A DNA stretch of 64,000 bases from Acidobacteriota bacterium (GTDB lineage: Bacteria; Acidobacteriota; Aminicenantia; Aminicenantales; Saccharicenantaceae). Below are positions 8,122 to 15,609 of this stretch, one piece after another. The notes under the pieces are model-generated. The model worked only from the letters and a program-made list of their open reading frames with translations. It made no database searches and was not told the DNA's origin. Each line of letters begins with the position of its first letter. Position 1 is the first letter of the stretch. The stretch lies in contig JAKQUO010000014.1 of NCBI GenBank assembly GCA_029569255.1, positions 62,001 to 126,000 on the forward strand. The letters are read 5' to 3'. The position numbers were made by a program, and so were the translations under genes.

Positions 8122-8490
8122 ATGACCCTGACCTTGAACCAGGTCCTGTCCCTCGTCCTGACGGTGGCCGCGGTGGTCGTCGCGACCTTCCTGGCCATGT
8201 TCCTCGCCCAGCTCCGCCGGACCGCCCGGGAGGGCGAAAAGACCCTGGTCAAGGTCCAGGAGACCATGGACGGCCTGCAGGCGATCGAGGCCAAGCTCAA
8301 CGCCAGCCTGGACAACGTGGGGGAGGTCCTGACGACGGCCAAGAAGGCCGCGTCCGGCCTGGCGGAGATCTCGTTCTACGTCTCCTCCAGGATCGTCCGG
8401 CCCTCGCTGAAGTACTGGCCGATCGTCTTTCCGCTGGTGCGCTTCGGCCTGCAGCAGCTGAAGAAAAGAAAGGAGAAGAAGGATGGCTGA
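8122..8490 (+). CDS. DUF948-like membrane-anchored protein
   Basis: This 122-residue protein has an N-terminal transmembrane helix (about residues 6-29, rich in V/A/L), then a coiled-coil stretch (KTLVKVQETMDGLQAIEAKLN) and a lysine-rich end. This is the build of DUF948 proteins, which often precede YtxH-domain genes, as here. The downstream gene overlaps by 8 bp, so the pair is cotranscribed. TTGACA at 8084-8089 lies upstream, with a poor -10 (TAGGGT) 17 bases further on. There is no evident ribosome-binding site. Function is unknown; an envelope-stress or general structural role is usually guessed for the family. Confidence 0.65.
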   Translation: MTLTLNQVLSLVLTVAAVVVATFLAMFLAQLRRTAREGEKTLVKVQETMDGLQAIEAKLNASLDNVGEVLTTAKKAASGLAEISFYVSSRIVRPSLKYWPIVFPLVRFGLQQLKKRKEKKDG

Positions 8491-8788
8491 TAACGGGAAC
8501 GGGCATTTCTGGGACTCTCTCCTGACCTTCATGGCCGGCGCGGCCACCGGCTTCATCGTCGGCATCCTGTTCGCCCCGGCCAGCGGCCAGGAAACGCGCC
8601 GGAAGATCAAGGACCAGGCCGCCAAGACCGGCGAGGCGGCCAAGGAAAGCTACGAGAAGATCGCCAAGGAAGCCGAGAAGGGCATCCGCCTGGTCAAGGA
8701 GAAGACGGGCGAGAGCGTCGACGCCATCCGCGACTTCATCGAGAAGAAGCGGGAGGAGTTCAAGACCAAGGCGGAAGAGGAGAAGTAG
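8483..8788 (+). CDS. YtxH domain protein
   Basis: This 101-residue protein carries the YtxH signature: a short hydrophobic, glycine-rich segment (FMAGAATGFIVGILFAPASG) followed by ETRRKIKDQAAKTGE and an amphipathic helical tail rich in Lys and Glu. It is anchored by the single N-terminal helix with the coiled-coil tail probably cytoplasmic. It overlaps the DUF948-like gene by 8 bp. YtxH proteins are general-stress associated in Bacillus; the molecular role is not established, so only the family is claimed. Confidence 0.8.
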   Translation: MADNGNGHFWDSLLTFMAGAATGFIVGILFAPASGQETRRKIKDQAAKTGEAAKESYEKIAKEAEKGIRLVKEKTGESVDAIRDFIEKKREEFKTKAEEEK

Positions 8789-8817
8789 GCCGCCGCGCCG
8801 GAAGCCCCCCTCGCCCC

Positions 8818-10131
8818 ATGAGGCCCCATCGCCCCGCTCTCGCCCTCGCCGTCCTCGCCGCCGTCCTCGCCGCGGCGCCCCCGGCCGCCCGGGCCGTCGA
8901 ACCGAAGACGGCCCGGCGCATCGACGCCGAGATCGACAAGAACCTGGCCGAGATCGTCAAGATCCGGCGCTTCATCCACATGAACCCCGAGCTCGGCAAC
9001 CGCGAGTTCGAGACGGCCCGCCTGATCGCCGCCAAGCTCCGGCCGCTCGGGCTCGAGGTCCGGACGGGCGTGGCCAAGACCGGCGTCGTGGCCGTCCTGC
9101 GGGGCGGCCAGCCCGGGCCGGCCGTGGCCGTCCGGGCCGACATGGACGCCCTGCCGGTCCAGGAGGCGACCAACCTGCCCTACAAGTCGCTCAACCCCGG
9201 CGTCATGCACGCCTGCGGGCACGACGTCCACAGCTCGGTCGTCCTGGGGACGGCCCTCGTCCTCAACGCCGTCAAGGACGCGGTCAAGGGGACGGTGACC
9301 TTCCTCTTCCAGCCGGCCGAGGAGGGCCCCCCCGAAGGCGAGGACGGCGGGGCCGACCTCATGGTCCGCGAGGGCGCCTTGGACGATCCCCCCGTCGGCG
9401 CGGTCTTCGGCTTCCACGTCTGGCCCGAGGCGCTCGGCACCGTCCTTTTCGCCTCGGGGAACGTGACCGCCGCGGCCGACACCTTCACCATCACGGTCAA
9501 GGGGAGGAGCGCCCACGGGGCCCGGCCGCAGGAGGGGATCGACGCCATCGTCATCGCCGCCGAGATCGTCACCGCCCTCCAGACGGTCGTCAGCCGGGCC
9601 GCGGACCCGACCGACCCGACCGTGGTGACCGTCGGGAAGATCCAGGGCGGCGTCCGCACCAACATCATCGCCGACCGGGCCGTCCTCGAGGGCACCGTCC
9701 GGACCATGAGCGAGGCCTCCCAGAAGCGGGTCCGCGCTCTCATGGGGTCCGTGGTCAGGAAGATCACGGAAATCTACGGCGCCGAGCACGAGTTCGAGTA
9801 TAAAACGGGCAATCCGTCCGTCTTTAATAATCCCGAGCTGGCCGCGGCCATGACCCCGACCCTGGCCGGGCTCCTGGGGAAAGACAGGCTCGTCCCGTGG
9901 AAGCCGCAGATGATCGCCGAGGACTTCGCCTTCCTGGCCCGCAAGGTCCCCGGCCTCTACTTCTTTCTGGGGGTCCGGGACCCGGCCCAGCGGACGATGC
10001 CGCCCCTGCACAGCCCGGCCTTCAGCCCGGACGAGCGGGCCATCCCCCTGGGCATGAGGGTCCTCAGCCACCTCGTCCTCGACGCCCTGGAGACCCAGAG
10101 CGCCCTCGCCTCAGGCCGCCAGGGGCCCTGA
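8818..10131 (+). CDS. Exported M20-family amidohydrolase
   Basis: This 437-residue metallo-amidohydrolase of the IAA-amino acid hydrolase/hippuricase/carboxypeptidase type (M20D) would cleave N-acyl amino acids or related amides. It starts with a Sec signal peptide (about residues 1-26, cleavage near ARA-VEP). Metal ligands are seen in MHACGHDVHSS, in PAEEG and in FHVWPEALG; a late HSPAFSPDE supplies the last metal histidine. The dimerisation (lid) domain is in the middle, beginning TFTITVKGRSAHGARPQ. Export implies extracytoplasmic scavenging of peptide or acyl-amino-acid substrates. Its stop overlaps the presumed comEC start. Confidence 0.9.
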   Translation: MRPHRPALALAVLAAVLAAAPPAARAVEPKTARRIDAEIDKNLAEIVKIRRFIHMNPELGNREFETARLIAAKLRPLGLEVRTGVAKTGVVAVLRGGQPGPAVAVRADMDALPVQEATNLPYKSLNPGVMHACGHDVHSSVVLGTALVLNAVKDAVKGTVTFLFQPAEEGPPEGEDGGADLMVREGALDDPPVGAVFGFHVWPEALGTVLFASGNVTAAADTFTITVKGRSAHGARPQEGIDAIVIAAEIVTALQTVVSRAADPTDPTVVTVGKIQGGVRTNIIADRAVLEGTVRTMSEASQKRVRALMGSVVRKITEIYGAEHEFEYKTGNPSVFNNPELAAAMTPTLAGLLGKDRLVPWKPQMIAEDFAFLARKVPGLYFFLGVRDPAQRTMPPLHSPAFSPDERAIPLGMRVLSHLVLDALETQSALASGRQGP

Positions 10132-12587
10132 GGCCGAGCCCTTACCCGTTCGTCTTCCTCTCTTCCGCCCTGGTCTCGGGCGTCGCCGCGGCCGAGGCCT
10201 GCCCCGTCGGGGCCGCCCCGGCGGCCGTCCTGGCCCTGGCGGCCGTCGCCGCCGCCTGGCTCGCCTTCGCCCGCCGGGCCGACCGGGCCGCCTTCCTGGC
10301 CGTCCTGGCCGCGGTGGCCGCCTGCGGGGCCGCCCGCTTGGCCCTCCACGACCGGGCCTACCGGGCCAACGCCCTCCACCGGTTCGACGCCGCCGGCTAC
10401 GTCGAGGTCGCCGGCCGGTTGGCCCGCTCGCCCGGCCGGGACCTCGACCGGGACGTCCTCTTCATCGACGTCCGGACGGTCCGCGCCGGAGGCGAGGAGC
10501 GGACGGTCCGCGGCCGGCTCCAGCTGAGCGTTCCTTTCGCCCGGGACAAGCGGCCCCGCTTCGACGGCCTCGCCGGGGACGGCGTCCGGGCCTCGGTCCG
10601 CCTGGGATCGGGCGCCTCCTTCCGGAACTTCGGCGCCTTCTCCTACGAGCGCTACCTCCAGGGGATCGGCGTCCACCGGCGGGCCTCGACCAAGACGGCC
10701 CTGCTCGTCGAACGGGCCGCGCCGCCGCCCCGGCCGTCCGCGCGCGGGCTGATCTCGGGCGTCCGCCGCTCGATCCAGGCCGAGCTCGAGCGCCGCTTCC
10801 CCGCCCCGGACGGCCGGGACATCTCCCCGACCGGGGCCGTCCTCGAGGCCCTGCTCCTCGGCGAGGACGGCCGGCTGGACGAGGCCACCGTCGAGACCCT
10901 CCGCGTCACGGGCCTCTACCACCTCTTCGCCATCTCCGGCGGCCACATCGCCATCGTCGCCGGGCTGCTCTTCGCCCTCTTCCGCCTCGTCCGCCTGTCG
11001 CGGCGGGCCTCCAGCCTGGCCCTGGGCGCTTTCCTCGTCTTCTACACCCTGCTCGTCGAGGGCAGCCCCTCGGTCCTGCGGGCCACGCTCATGACCCTGG
11101 CCGTCCTGGCCGGGCGCCTGCTCTGGAAGGACGTCCACATCCTCAACACCATCGCCGCCAGCGCCTTCGTCCTGCTCCTGGCCAATCCCTCGAGCCTCTT
11201 CGACGCCGGGTTCCAGCTGACCTACGCCGCGACGCTGACCATCGTCCTCTTCACCCCTCCCCTGCTGCGGCGCCTGCCGCGCCTGCCGTTCAAGCTGACC
11301 GAGCTCGCTCTGCTCTCGGTCACGGCCTCGCTCGGGGCCGGCCCGATCGTCGCCCGGAGCTTCAACCGCGTCTCGCTGTCCTCCCTCCTGCTTAACCTGG
11401 CCGCGGTGCCCCTCGTCGGCCTGATCATGGGCGCCGGATACGCCTACCTGCCGTTCGCCGCGCTGTTCCCCGCGCTCGCGGCCGGGCCCGCCGCCGGGCT
11501 CGGCTTCCTCGTCGAGGTCTTCCGCCGGGTCGCCCACGCCCTCGACGCCTTCCCGTTCCTGTCGTTCCGGGTCCCGACGCCGCCGCCCGCGCTCCTGGCC
11601 GGCTACTTCGCGAGCCTCGGGCTCCTGCTCGTCCGGCCGCGCTTCCGGGGCCAGCGCCAGGCCGCCGCGGCGCTTCCGCTCGCCTTCGCCCTGGCCATCG
11701 CCGCCGGGCCCTTCAGGCCCGCTTCGCCCGGCCTCCAGGTCACCCTGATCGACGTCGGCCAGGGCGAATCCATCCTGGTCGAGTTCCCCGGCCGCCGGGT
11801 CATGCTCATCGACGGCGGAGGCCTCGTCGGCTCCTCCTTCGACGTCGGCGAGCGGGTCGTCTCGCCCGTCCTCTGGCGCAAGGGCCTCAGGAGGATCGAC
11901 ACGCTCGTCCTGACCCACGCCCACCCCGACCACCTGTCCGGCCTGGTCGCCGTGGCCCGCAACTTCAAGATCGGCGAGGTCTGGGAGGGCCTGCCCGCCC
12001 CCGACGAGGGCCTCGTCGCGGCCTTCGGCCGGGCCCTCGGCCCGAAAGTCCCCCGGCGGCGCGTCGGCCGCGGCGACGCCGTCCGCGAGGGCCGGGTCGT
12101 GATCGAGGTCCTGCACCCGCCCCCCGACCCGGCGGCCGCGCCGGCCCCGCCCGCGAACGAGGGCTCGCTGGTCCTCCGGATGGCCCTCGGGAGCGTCTCC
12201 TTCCTGTTCATGGCCGACACCGGCCGCCCGACCGAGCTCGCCCTCCTGCGTTCGGACGTCCGCCTGGGGGCGACGGTCCTCAAGGCCGGCCACCACGGCA
12301 GCGCCGCCTCGACCTCGGCGGAGCTCCTGGCCGCCGTCCGGCCCCGCCTCGTCCTCGTCTCCGCCGGCGAAGGCAACTCCTACGGATTCCCCAGCCCGGC
12401 CGTGCTGGCCCGCTGCCGCGAGGCGGAGGCCGAGGTCCTCCGGACCGACCTCGACGGGGCCGTCGAGCTCCGGACCGACGGGCGGCGCCTGAGCGTCCGG
12501 CGGGCCGGCGCGTCTCCCCGGCCGGCGAAAGACCCGGACTCCGGTTTGACACGCCCGACTAAATCCGTGATAATCGCCGTAGACTGA
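10128..12587 (+). CDS. comEC: DNA internalization protein ComEC/Rec2
   Basis: This protein of about 819 residues forms the inner-membrane DNA-uptake channel. The N-terminus has two hydrophobic helices, then a DUF4131-type soluble domain, the polytopic Competence domain (GLYHLFAISGGHIAIVAGLL is the hallmark) and a C-terminal metallo-beta-lactamase domain with THAHPDHLSGL, GQGESILVEF and GHHGSAAST. No ATG, GTG or TTG precedes the first helix in frame; a CTG at 10128 overlaps the upstream stop as CTGA and is the best start candidate, though an earlier start inside the M20 gene cannot be excluded. Together with the type IV pilus genes in this window it suggests natural transformation competence. 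Confidence 0.85.
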   Translation: MRPSPYPFVFLSSALVSGVAAAEACPVGAAPAAVLALAAVAAAWLAFARRADRAAFLAVLAAVAACGAARLALHDRAYRANALHRFDAAGYVEVAGRLARSPGRDLDRDVLFIDVRTVRAGGEERTVRGRLQLSVPFARDKRPRFDGLAGDGVRASVRLGSGASFRNFGAFSYERYLQGIGVHRRASTKTALLVERAAPPPRPSARGLISGVRRSIQAELERRFPAPDGRDISPTGAVLEALLLGEDGRLDEATVETLRVTGLYHLFAISGGHIAIVAGLLFALFRLVRLSRRASSLALGAFLVFYTLLVEGSPSVLRATLMTLAVLAGRLLWKDVHILNTIAASAFVLLLANPSSLFDAGFQLTYAATLTIVLFTPPLLRRLPRLPFKLTELALLSVTASLGAGPIVARSFNRVSLSSLLLNLAAVPLVGLIMGAGYAYLPFAALFPALAAGPAAGLGFLVEVFRRVAHALDAFPFLSFRVPTPPPALLAGYFASLGLLLVRPRFRGQRQAAAALPLAFALAIAAGPFRPASPGLQVTLIDVGQGESILVEFPGRRVMLIDGGGLVGSSFDVGERVVSPVLWRKGLRRIDTLVLTHAHPDHLSGLVAVARNFKIGEVWEGLPAPDEGLVAAFGRALGPKVPRRRVGRGDAVREGRVVIEVLHPPPDPAAAPAPPANEGSLVLRMALGSVSFLFMADTGRPTELALLRSDVRLGATVLKAGHHGSAASTSAELLAAVRPRLVLVSAGEGNSYGFPSPAVLARCREAEAEVLRTDLDGAVELRTDGRRLSVRRAGASPRPAKDPDSGLTRPTKSVIIAVD
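12546..12574 (+). promoter_or_regulatory. Promoter TTGACA-N17-GATAAT
   Basis: TTGACA at 12546-12551 and GATAAT at 12569-12574 are 17 bases apart, inside the 3' end of comEC, 27 bases before the next gene. A near-identical arrangement precedes the paralogous gene at 24636. Confidence 0.7.
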
Positions 12588-12601
12588 AGGAGCTTCCGGT
12601 G

Positions 12602-13228
12602 ATGAGCATGAGAAAGATCCTGGCGTCGCTCGTCCTGCCCCTGCTCCTGGCCTCCTTTATCCAGTCCCAGAGCCTGGCCGAGCTGGCCAAGAAGGAGAAG
12701 GAGCGCCGGGCGGCCCTGAAGGGCACGACGACCACGGTGACCTCGGCCGACATCGCCAAGGTCAAGAAGCGGCCGGCCGTCGAAGCGGCGGAGGCGCAGG
12801 CCGCGGCCGGGGAAGAGGCCCGGGCCGGCGAGGCCGCGCCCCCGGCCGGGCTGGAAGAGGCCCCGCCCGTCGAAGGGCAGGCGGCCGCGGCGGCCGCCGT
12901 CCCGGCGAAACCCGCCGAAGCCGCCCCGCCGGAGGACGAGGCGGCCAAGACGGCGGCGGAGCTCCAGAAGAGGCAGAAGGAGCTGGCCGACAAGGCCCAG
13001 GAGAAGATCGAGATGGTCGAGCTCCTGAACCTCAAGCTCAACGCCCTCTACCAGGAGTTCCAGGGCCTCGACAACATCAAGTCCCGCGAGATGATCCAGC
13101 TCCAGATCAGCGACGCCTACGACAAGCTGCTCAAGGCCGAGGCGGAGTCGGCCCAGGCCCAGAAGGAGCTCGAGGGCTTCCTGGCCGAGGCCGCCAAGAA
13201 GAAGGCGCCGCCGATCTGGATCCGCTGA
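12602..13228 (+). CDS. Secreted Ala/Glu-rich coiled-coil protein (paralogue of 24636)
   Basis: This 208-residue protein has a signal peptide (about residues 1-20, ending SFIQSQS), a conserved SLAELAKKEKERRAALKG block, a low-complexity Ala/Pro/Glu linker (about residues 60-115) and a C-terminal coiled coil (ELQKRQKELADKAQEKIEM). AAGGAG at 12587-12592 gives 9-base spacing to the ATG at 12602; a GTG at 12599 is also possible. The protein at 24636 has the same plan and the same SLxELAKxEKxRRxALK signature, so the two are paralogues. No enzymatic motif is present. The architecture suggests a periplasmic structural or adaptor protein, but the function is unknown. Confidence 0.7.
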   Translation: MSMRKILASLVLPLLLASFIQSQSLAELAKKEKERRAALKGTTTTVTSADIAKVKKRPAVEAAEAQAAAGEEARAGEAAPPAGLEEAPPVEGQAAAAAAVPAKPAEAAPPEDEAAKTAAELQKRQKELADKAQEKIEMVELLNLKLNALYQEFQGLDNIKSREMIQLQISDAYDKLLKAEAESAQAQKELEGFLAEAAKKKAPPIWIR

Positions 13229-13245
13229 TCCCGACCCTGTGCCCC

Positions 13246-14040
13246 ATGACCGCCAGGCCCCGGCCCGAACAGCCCGCCGCGGACGTCCCCCGGGCCGACA
13301 AGCGCCGGCCGGCCGAGCTCCGGCCCGTCCGCATCGCCCTCGACTACATCGACTTCTCCGACGGCTCGGCCTTGGTCGAGTACGGCCGGACGCGGGTCCT
13401 GGCCGCGGCCACGATCGAGGAGCGCGTGCCGCCCTTCCTCAAGGGCACCGGCCGGGGCTGGGTCACGGCCGAGTACGCCATGCTGCCCCGGTCCACGGCC
13501 GAGCGGACCCCCCGCGAGCGGACCGCGGGCCGCGTCTCCGGCCGGACCCAGGAGATCCAGCGGCTGGTCGGCCGGTCGCTGCGGGCCGTCACCGACCTCA
13601 AGGCCCTGGGCGAGCGGCAGATCATCATCGACTGCGACGTCATCCAGGCCGACGGCGGCACCCGCTCCGCCGCGGTCACGGCCGGCTGCGTCGCCCTGGG
13701 CCTGGCCCTGAAGAAGATGATGGACCTCGGCCTGGTCGGCCAGATGCCCCTGCGCCATCTCGTCGCCGGGGTCAGCGTCGGCGTCGTCCGCGGCCGCCCC
13801 CTCCTCGACCTCGACTACGCCGAGGACAGCCAGGCCGAGCTCGACATGAACGTCATCGAGACCGACCGGGGCGAGCTCATCGAGGTCCAGGCCGGGGCCG
13901 AGAAGGGGCCTTTCTCGCGGCAGGACCTGACGGGGCTCCTCAAGATGGCCGACAAGGGCATCGGCAAGATCGTCCAGCTGCAGAAAAGGGCCCTCAAGGA
14001 AAAGAGCTTCCTGTTCATGGCCTACGGCTACAAACCTTGA
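13246..14040 (+). CDS. rph: Ribonuclease PH
   Basis: RNase PH trims tRNA 3' ends by phosphorolysis. The 264-residue protein is of normal length with an N-terminal extension of roughly 20 residues. Landmarks are SALVEYGRTRVLAAATIEE, GRGWVTAEYAMLPRST, RTQEIQRLVGRSLRAV, DCDVIQADGGTRSAAVT (the phosphate/active-site region) and LDLDYAEDSQAELDMNVI. The ATG at 13246 follows the coiled-coil gene by 17 bp. Its stop codon overlaps the -35 of the next promoter. Confidence 0.95.
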   Translation: MTARPRPEQPAADVPRADKRRPAELRPVRIALDYIDFSDGSALVEYGRTRVLAAATIEERVPPFLKGTGRGWVTAEYAMLPRSTAERTPRERTAGRVSGRTQEIQRLVGRSLRAVTDLKALGERQIIIDCDVIQADGGTRSAAVTAGCVALGLALKKMMDLGLVGQMPLRHLVAGVSVGVVRGRPLLDLDYAEDSQAELDMNVIETDRGELIEVQAGAEKGPFSRQDLTGLLKMADKGIGKIVQLQKRALKEKSFLFMAYGYKP

Positions 14041-14066
14041 CAATCCGCACGGATTCTCAATAGAAT
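14037..14066 (+). promoter_or_regulatory. Promoter of flotillin gene
   Basis: TTGACA (14037-14042, sharing bases with the rph stop) and TAGAAT (14061-14066) are 18 bases apart. A leader of about 95 bases follows, containing GC-rich inverted segments, before the TAGGAGG ribosome-binding site at 14158. Confidence 0.6.
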
Positions 14067-14168
14067 CAAGCCTCGGTCACCCAGGGAAAAAAGCCCCCCG
14101 CGAGGGACAGAGGCCTCTTTTCCCCGACCGGGCCCCCGGCCGGGGCCGCTATCCGTTAGGAGGTCGCC

Positions 14169-15578
14169 ATGAACCTGACATCCTGGCTCATCGCCGCCGG
14201 CGCCGTCGTCGCCGTCCTCGCCCTGATCGTCCTCGTCCTGTCCCTGCGCTACCGCAAGGTCGGGCCGAACGAGGCCCTCATCATCGCCGGGGGCCGCAAG
14301 CGCACGGTCGCGCTGGCCGACGGGACCAAGCGGAGGGTCGGCTACCGCTACCGCCTCGGCGGGGGCGTCTTCGTCTGGCCCGGCATGGAGAAGGTCTACG
14401 TCCTCCCCATGGACATCATCCCGGTCTCGGTCCGCACGCCCGAGGTCCTGACGAGCGGCGGCGTGCCGATCCTGGCCGAGGCCTCGGCCCAGGTCAAGAT
14501 CGACTCCTCGGACGAGGCCATTCCCCGGGCCGCCGAGCAGTTCCTCGGCATCGGCCGCGACGGCATCCGCGACGTGGCCGTGAACGTCCTCGAGGGCAAG
14601 GTCCGCGAGGTCATCGGCGGCATGTCGGTCGAGGAGATCTACCGCGGCCGCCACGAGTTCTCCAAGCGGGTCGTCGCCGCCGTCGAGGAGGACTTCCGGG
14701 CCATGGGCCTGGTCATGCTCTCCTTCGCCCTCAAGGACATCAGCGACACCCAGGGCTACATCGACGCCCTGAGCAAGCCCCAGATCGCCGCGGCCAAGCG
14801 CGACGCGGCCATCGCCCAGGCCGAGGCCGAGAAGGAATCGATCATCAAGTCGTCCGTGGCCCGCAAGGAGGCCGAGGTGGCCCGCCTCCAGTCCGACGCC
14901 CAGATCGCCAAGGCCCAGTGGGAGAACGAGGCCAAGAAGGCCGAGAGCCAGGTCTTCGTCAACGCCAAGAAGGCCCAGGCCGACTTCTCCTACGAGCTCG
15001 AGCGCTTCCGCATCGGCCAGGAGCTGAAGAAGGAGGAGGCCAAGGTCAAGCAGGTCGAGAAGGAAGAGGCCATCAAGATCGAGGGCCTCGAGATCGCCCG
15101 CAAGGAGAAGGAGCTCGAGGCGACCGTCATCAAGCCGGCCGACGCCCGCAAGCACCAGATCAAGGCCGAGGCCGAGGCCGAGGAGTACCGGATCGCCGCC
15201 GAGGCCAAGGGCAAGGCCGAGGCCCTCAAGCTCGAGGGGCTGGCCGAGGCCGACGGGATCCGGGCCCGGGGCGGGGCCGAGGCCGAGGCCATGCTGAAGA
15301 AGGCCCAGGCCTGGGAGAAGTACACCCAGGCCGCCGTCCTCGACTCCTACATCAAGGTCCTGCCCGAGCTGGCCAAGGCCGTTTCCGAGCCCCTGTCCAA
15401 GGTCGACAAGATCGTCGTCGTCGGCGGCGACAAGGAGCTCGGCACGACCAGGATCACCGGACAGGTGGCCCAGGTGCTGGCCCAGATGCCCGAGGTGGTC
15501 AAGTCCCTGACCGGCGCCGACATCCGGGAGTTCCTCAAGTCCAAGCTCTCCGGCGAGGCCAAAGACGCCAAGAAGTGA
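14169..15578 (+). CDS. Flotillin-like SPFH protein
   Basis: This 469-residue membrane scaffold of the flotillin/FloT type organises membrane microdomains. One N-terminal transmembrane helix (about residues 5-25) is followed by an SPFH/PHB domain (VLTSGGVPILAEASAQVKI, GMSVEEIYRGRHEF, GLVMLSFALKDISD) and a long Ala/Glu/Lys coiled coil (about residues 200-380) containing the flotillin EA-rich repeats. The C-terminus carries a conserved oligomerisation-type segment (KVDKIVVVGGDKELG). TAGGAGG at 14158 sets the ATG. It has its own promoter. No NfeD partner gene is adjacent. Confidence 0.88.
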   Translation: MNLTSWLIAAGAVVAVLALIVLVLSLRYRKVGPNEALIIAGGRKRTVALADGTKRRVGYRYRLGGGVFVWPGMEKVYVLPMDIIPVSVRTPEVLTSGGVPILAEASAQVKIDSSDEAIPRAAEQFLGIGRDGIRDVAVNVLEGKVREVIGGMSVEEIYRGRHEFSKRVVAAVEEDFRAMGLVMLSFALKDISDTQGYIDALSKPQIAAAKRDAAIAQAEAEKESIIKSSVARKEAEVARLQSDAQIAKAQWENEAKKAESQVFVNAKKAQADFSYELERFRIGQELKKEEAKVKQVEKEEAIKIEGLEIARKEKELEATVIKPADARKHQIKAEAEAEEYRIAAEAKGKAEALKLEGLAEADGIRARGGAEAEAMLKKAQAWEKYTQAAVLDSYIKVLPELAKAVSEPLSKVDKIVVVGGDKELGTTRITGQVAQVLAQMPEVVKSLTGADIREFLKSKLSGEAKDAKK

Positions 15579-15609
15579 GCGCCCGGCCGGGCCTCGCGCG
15601 AGGTGAAGC

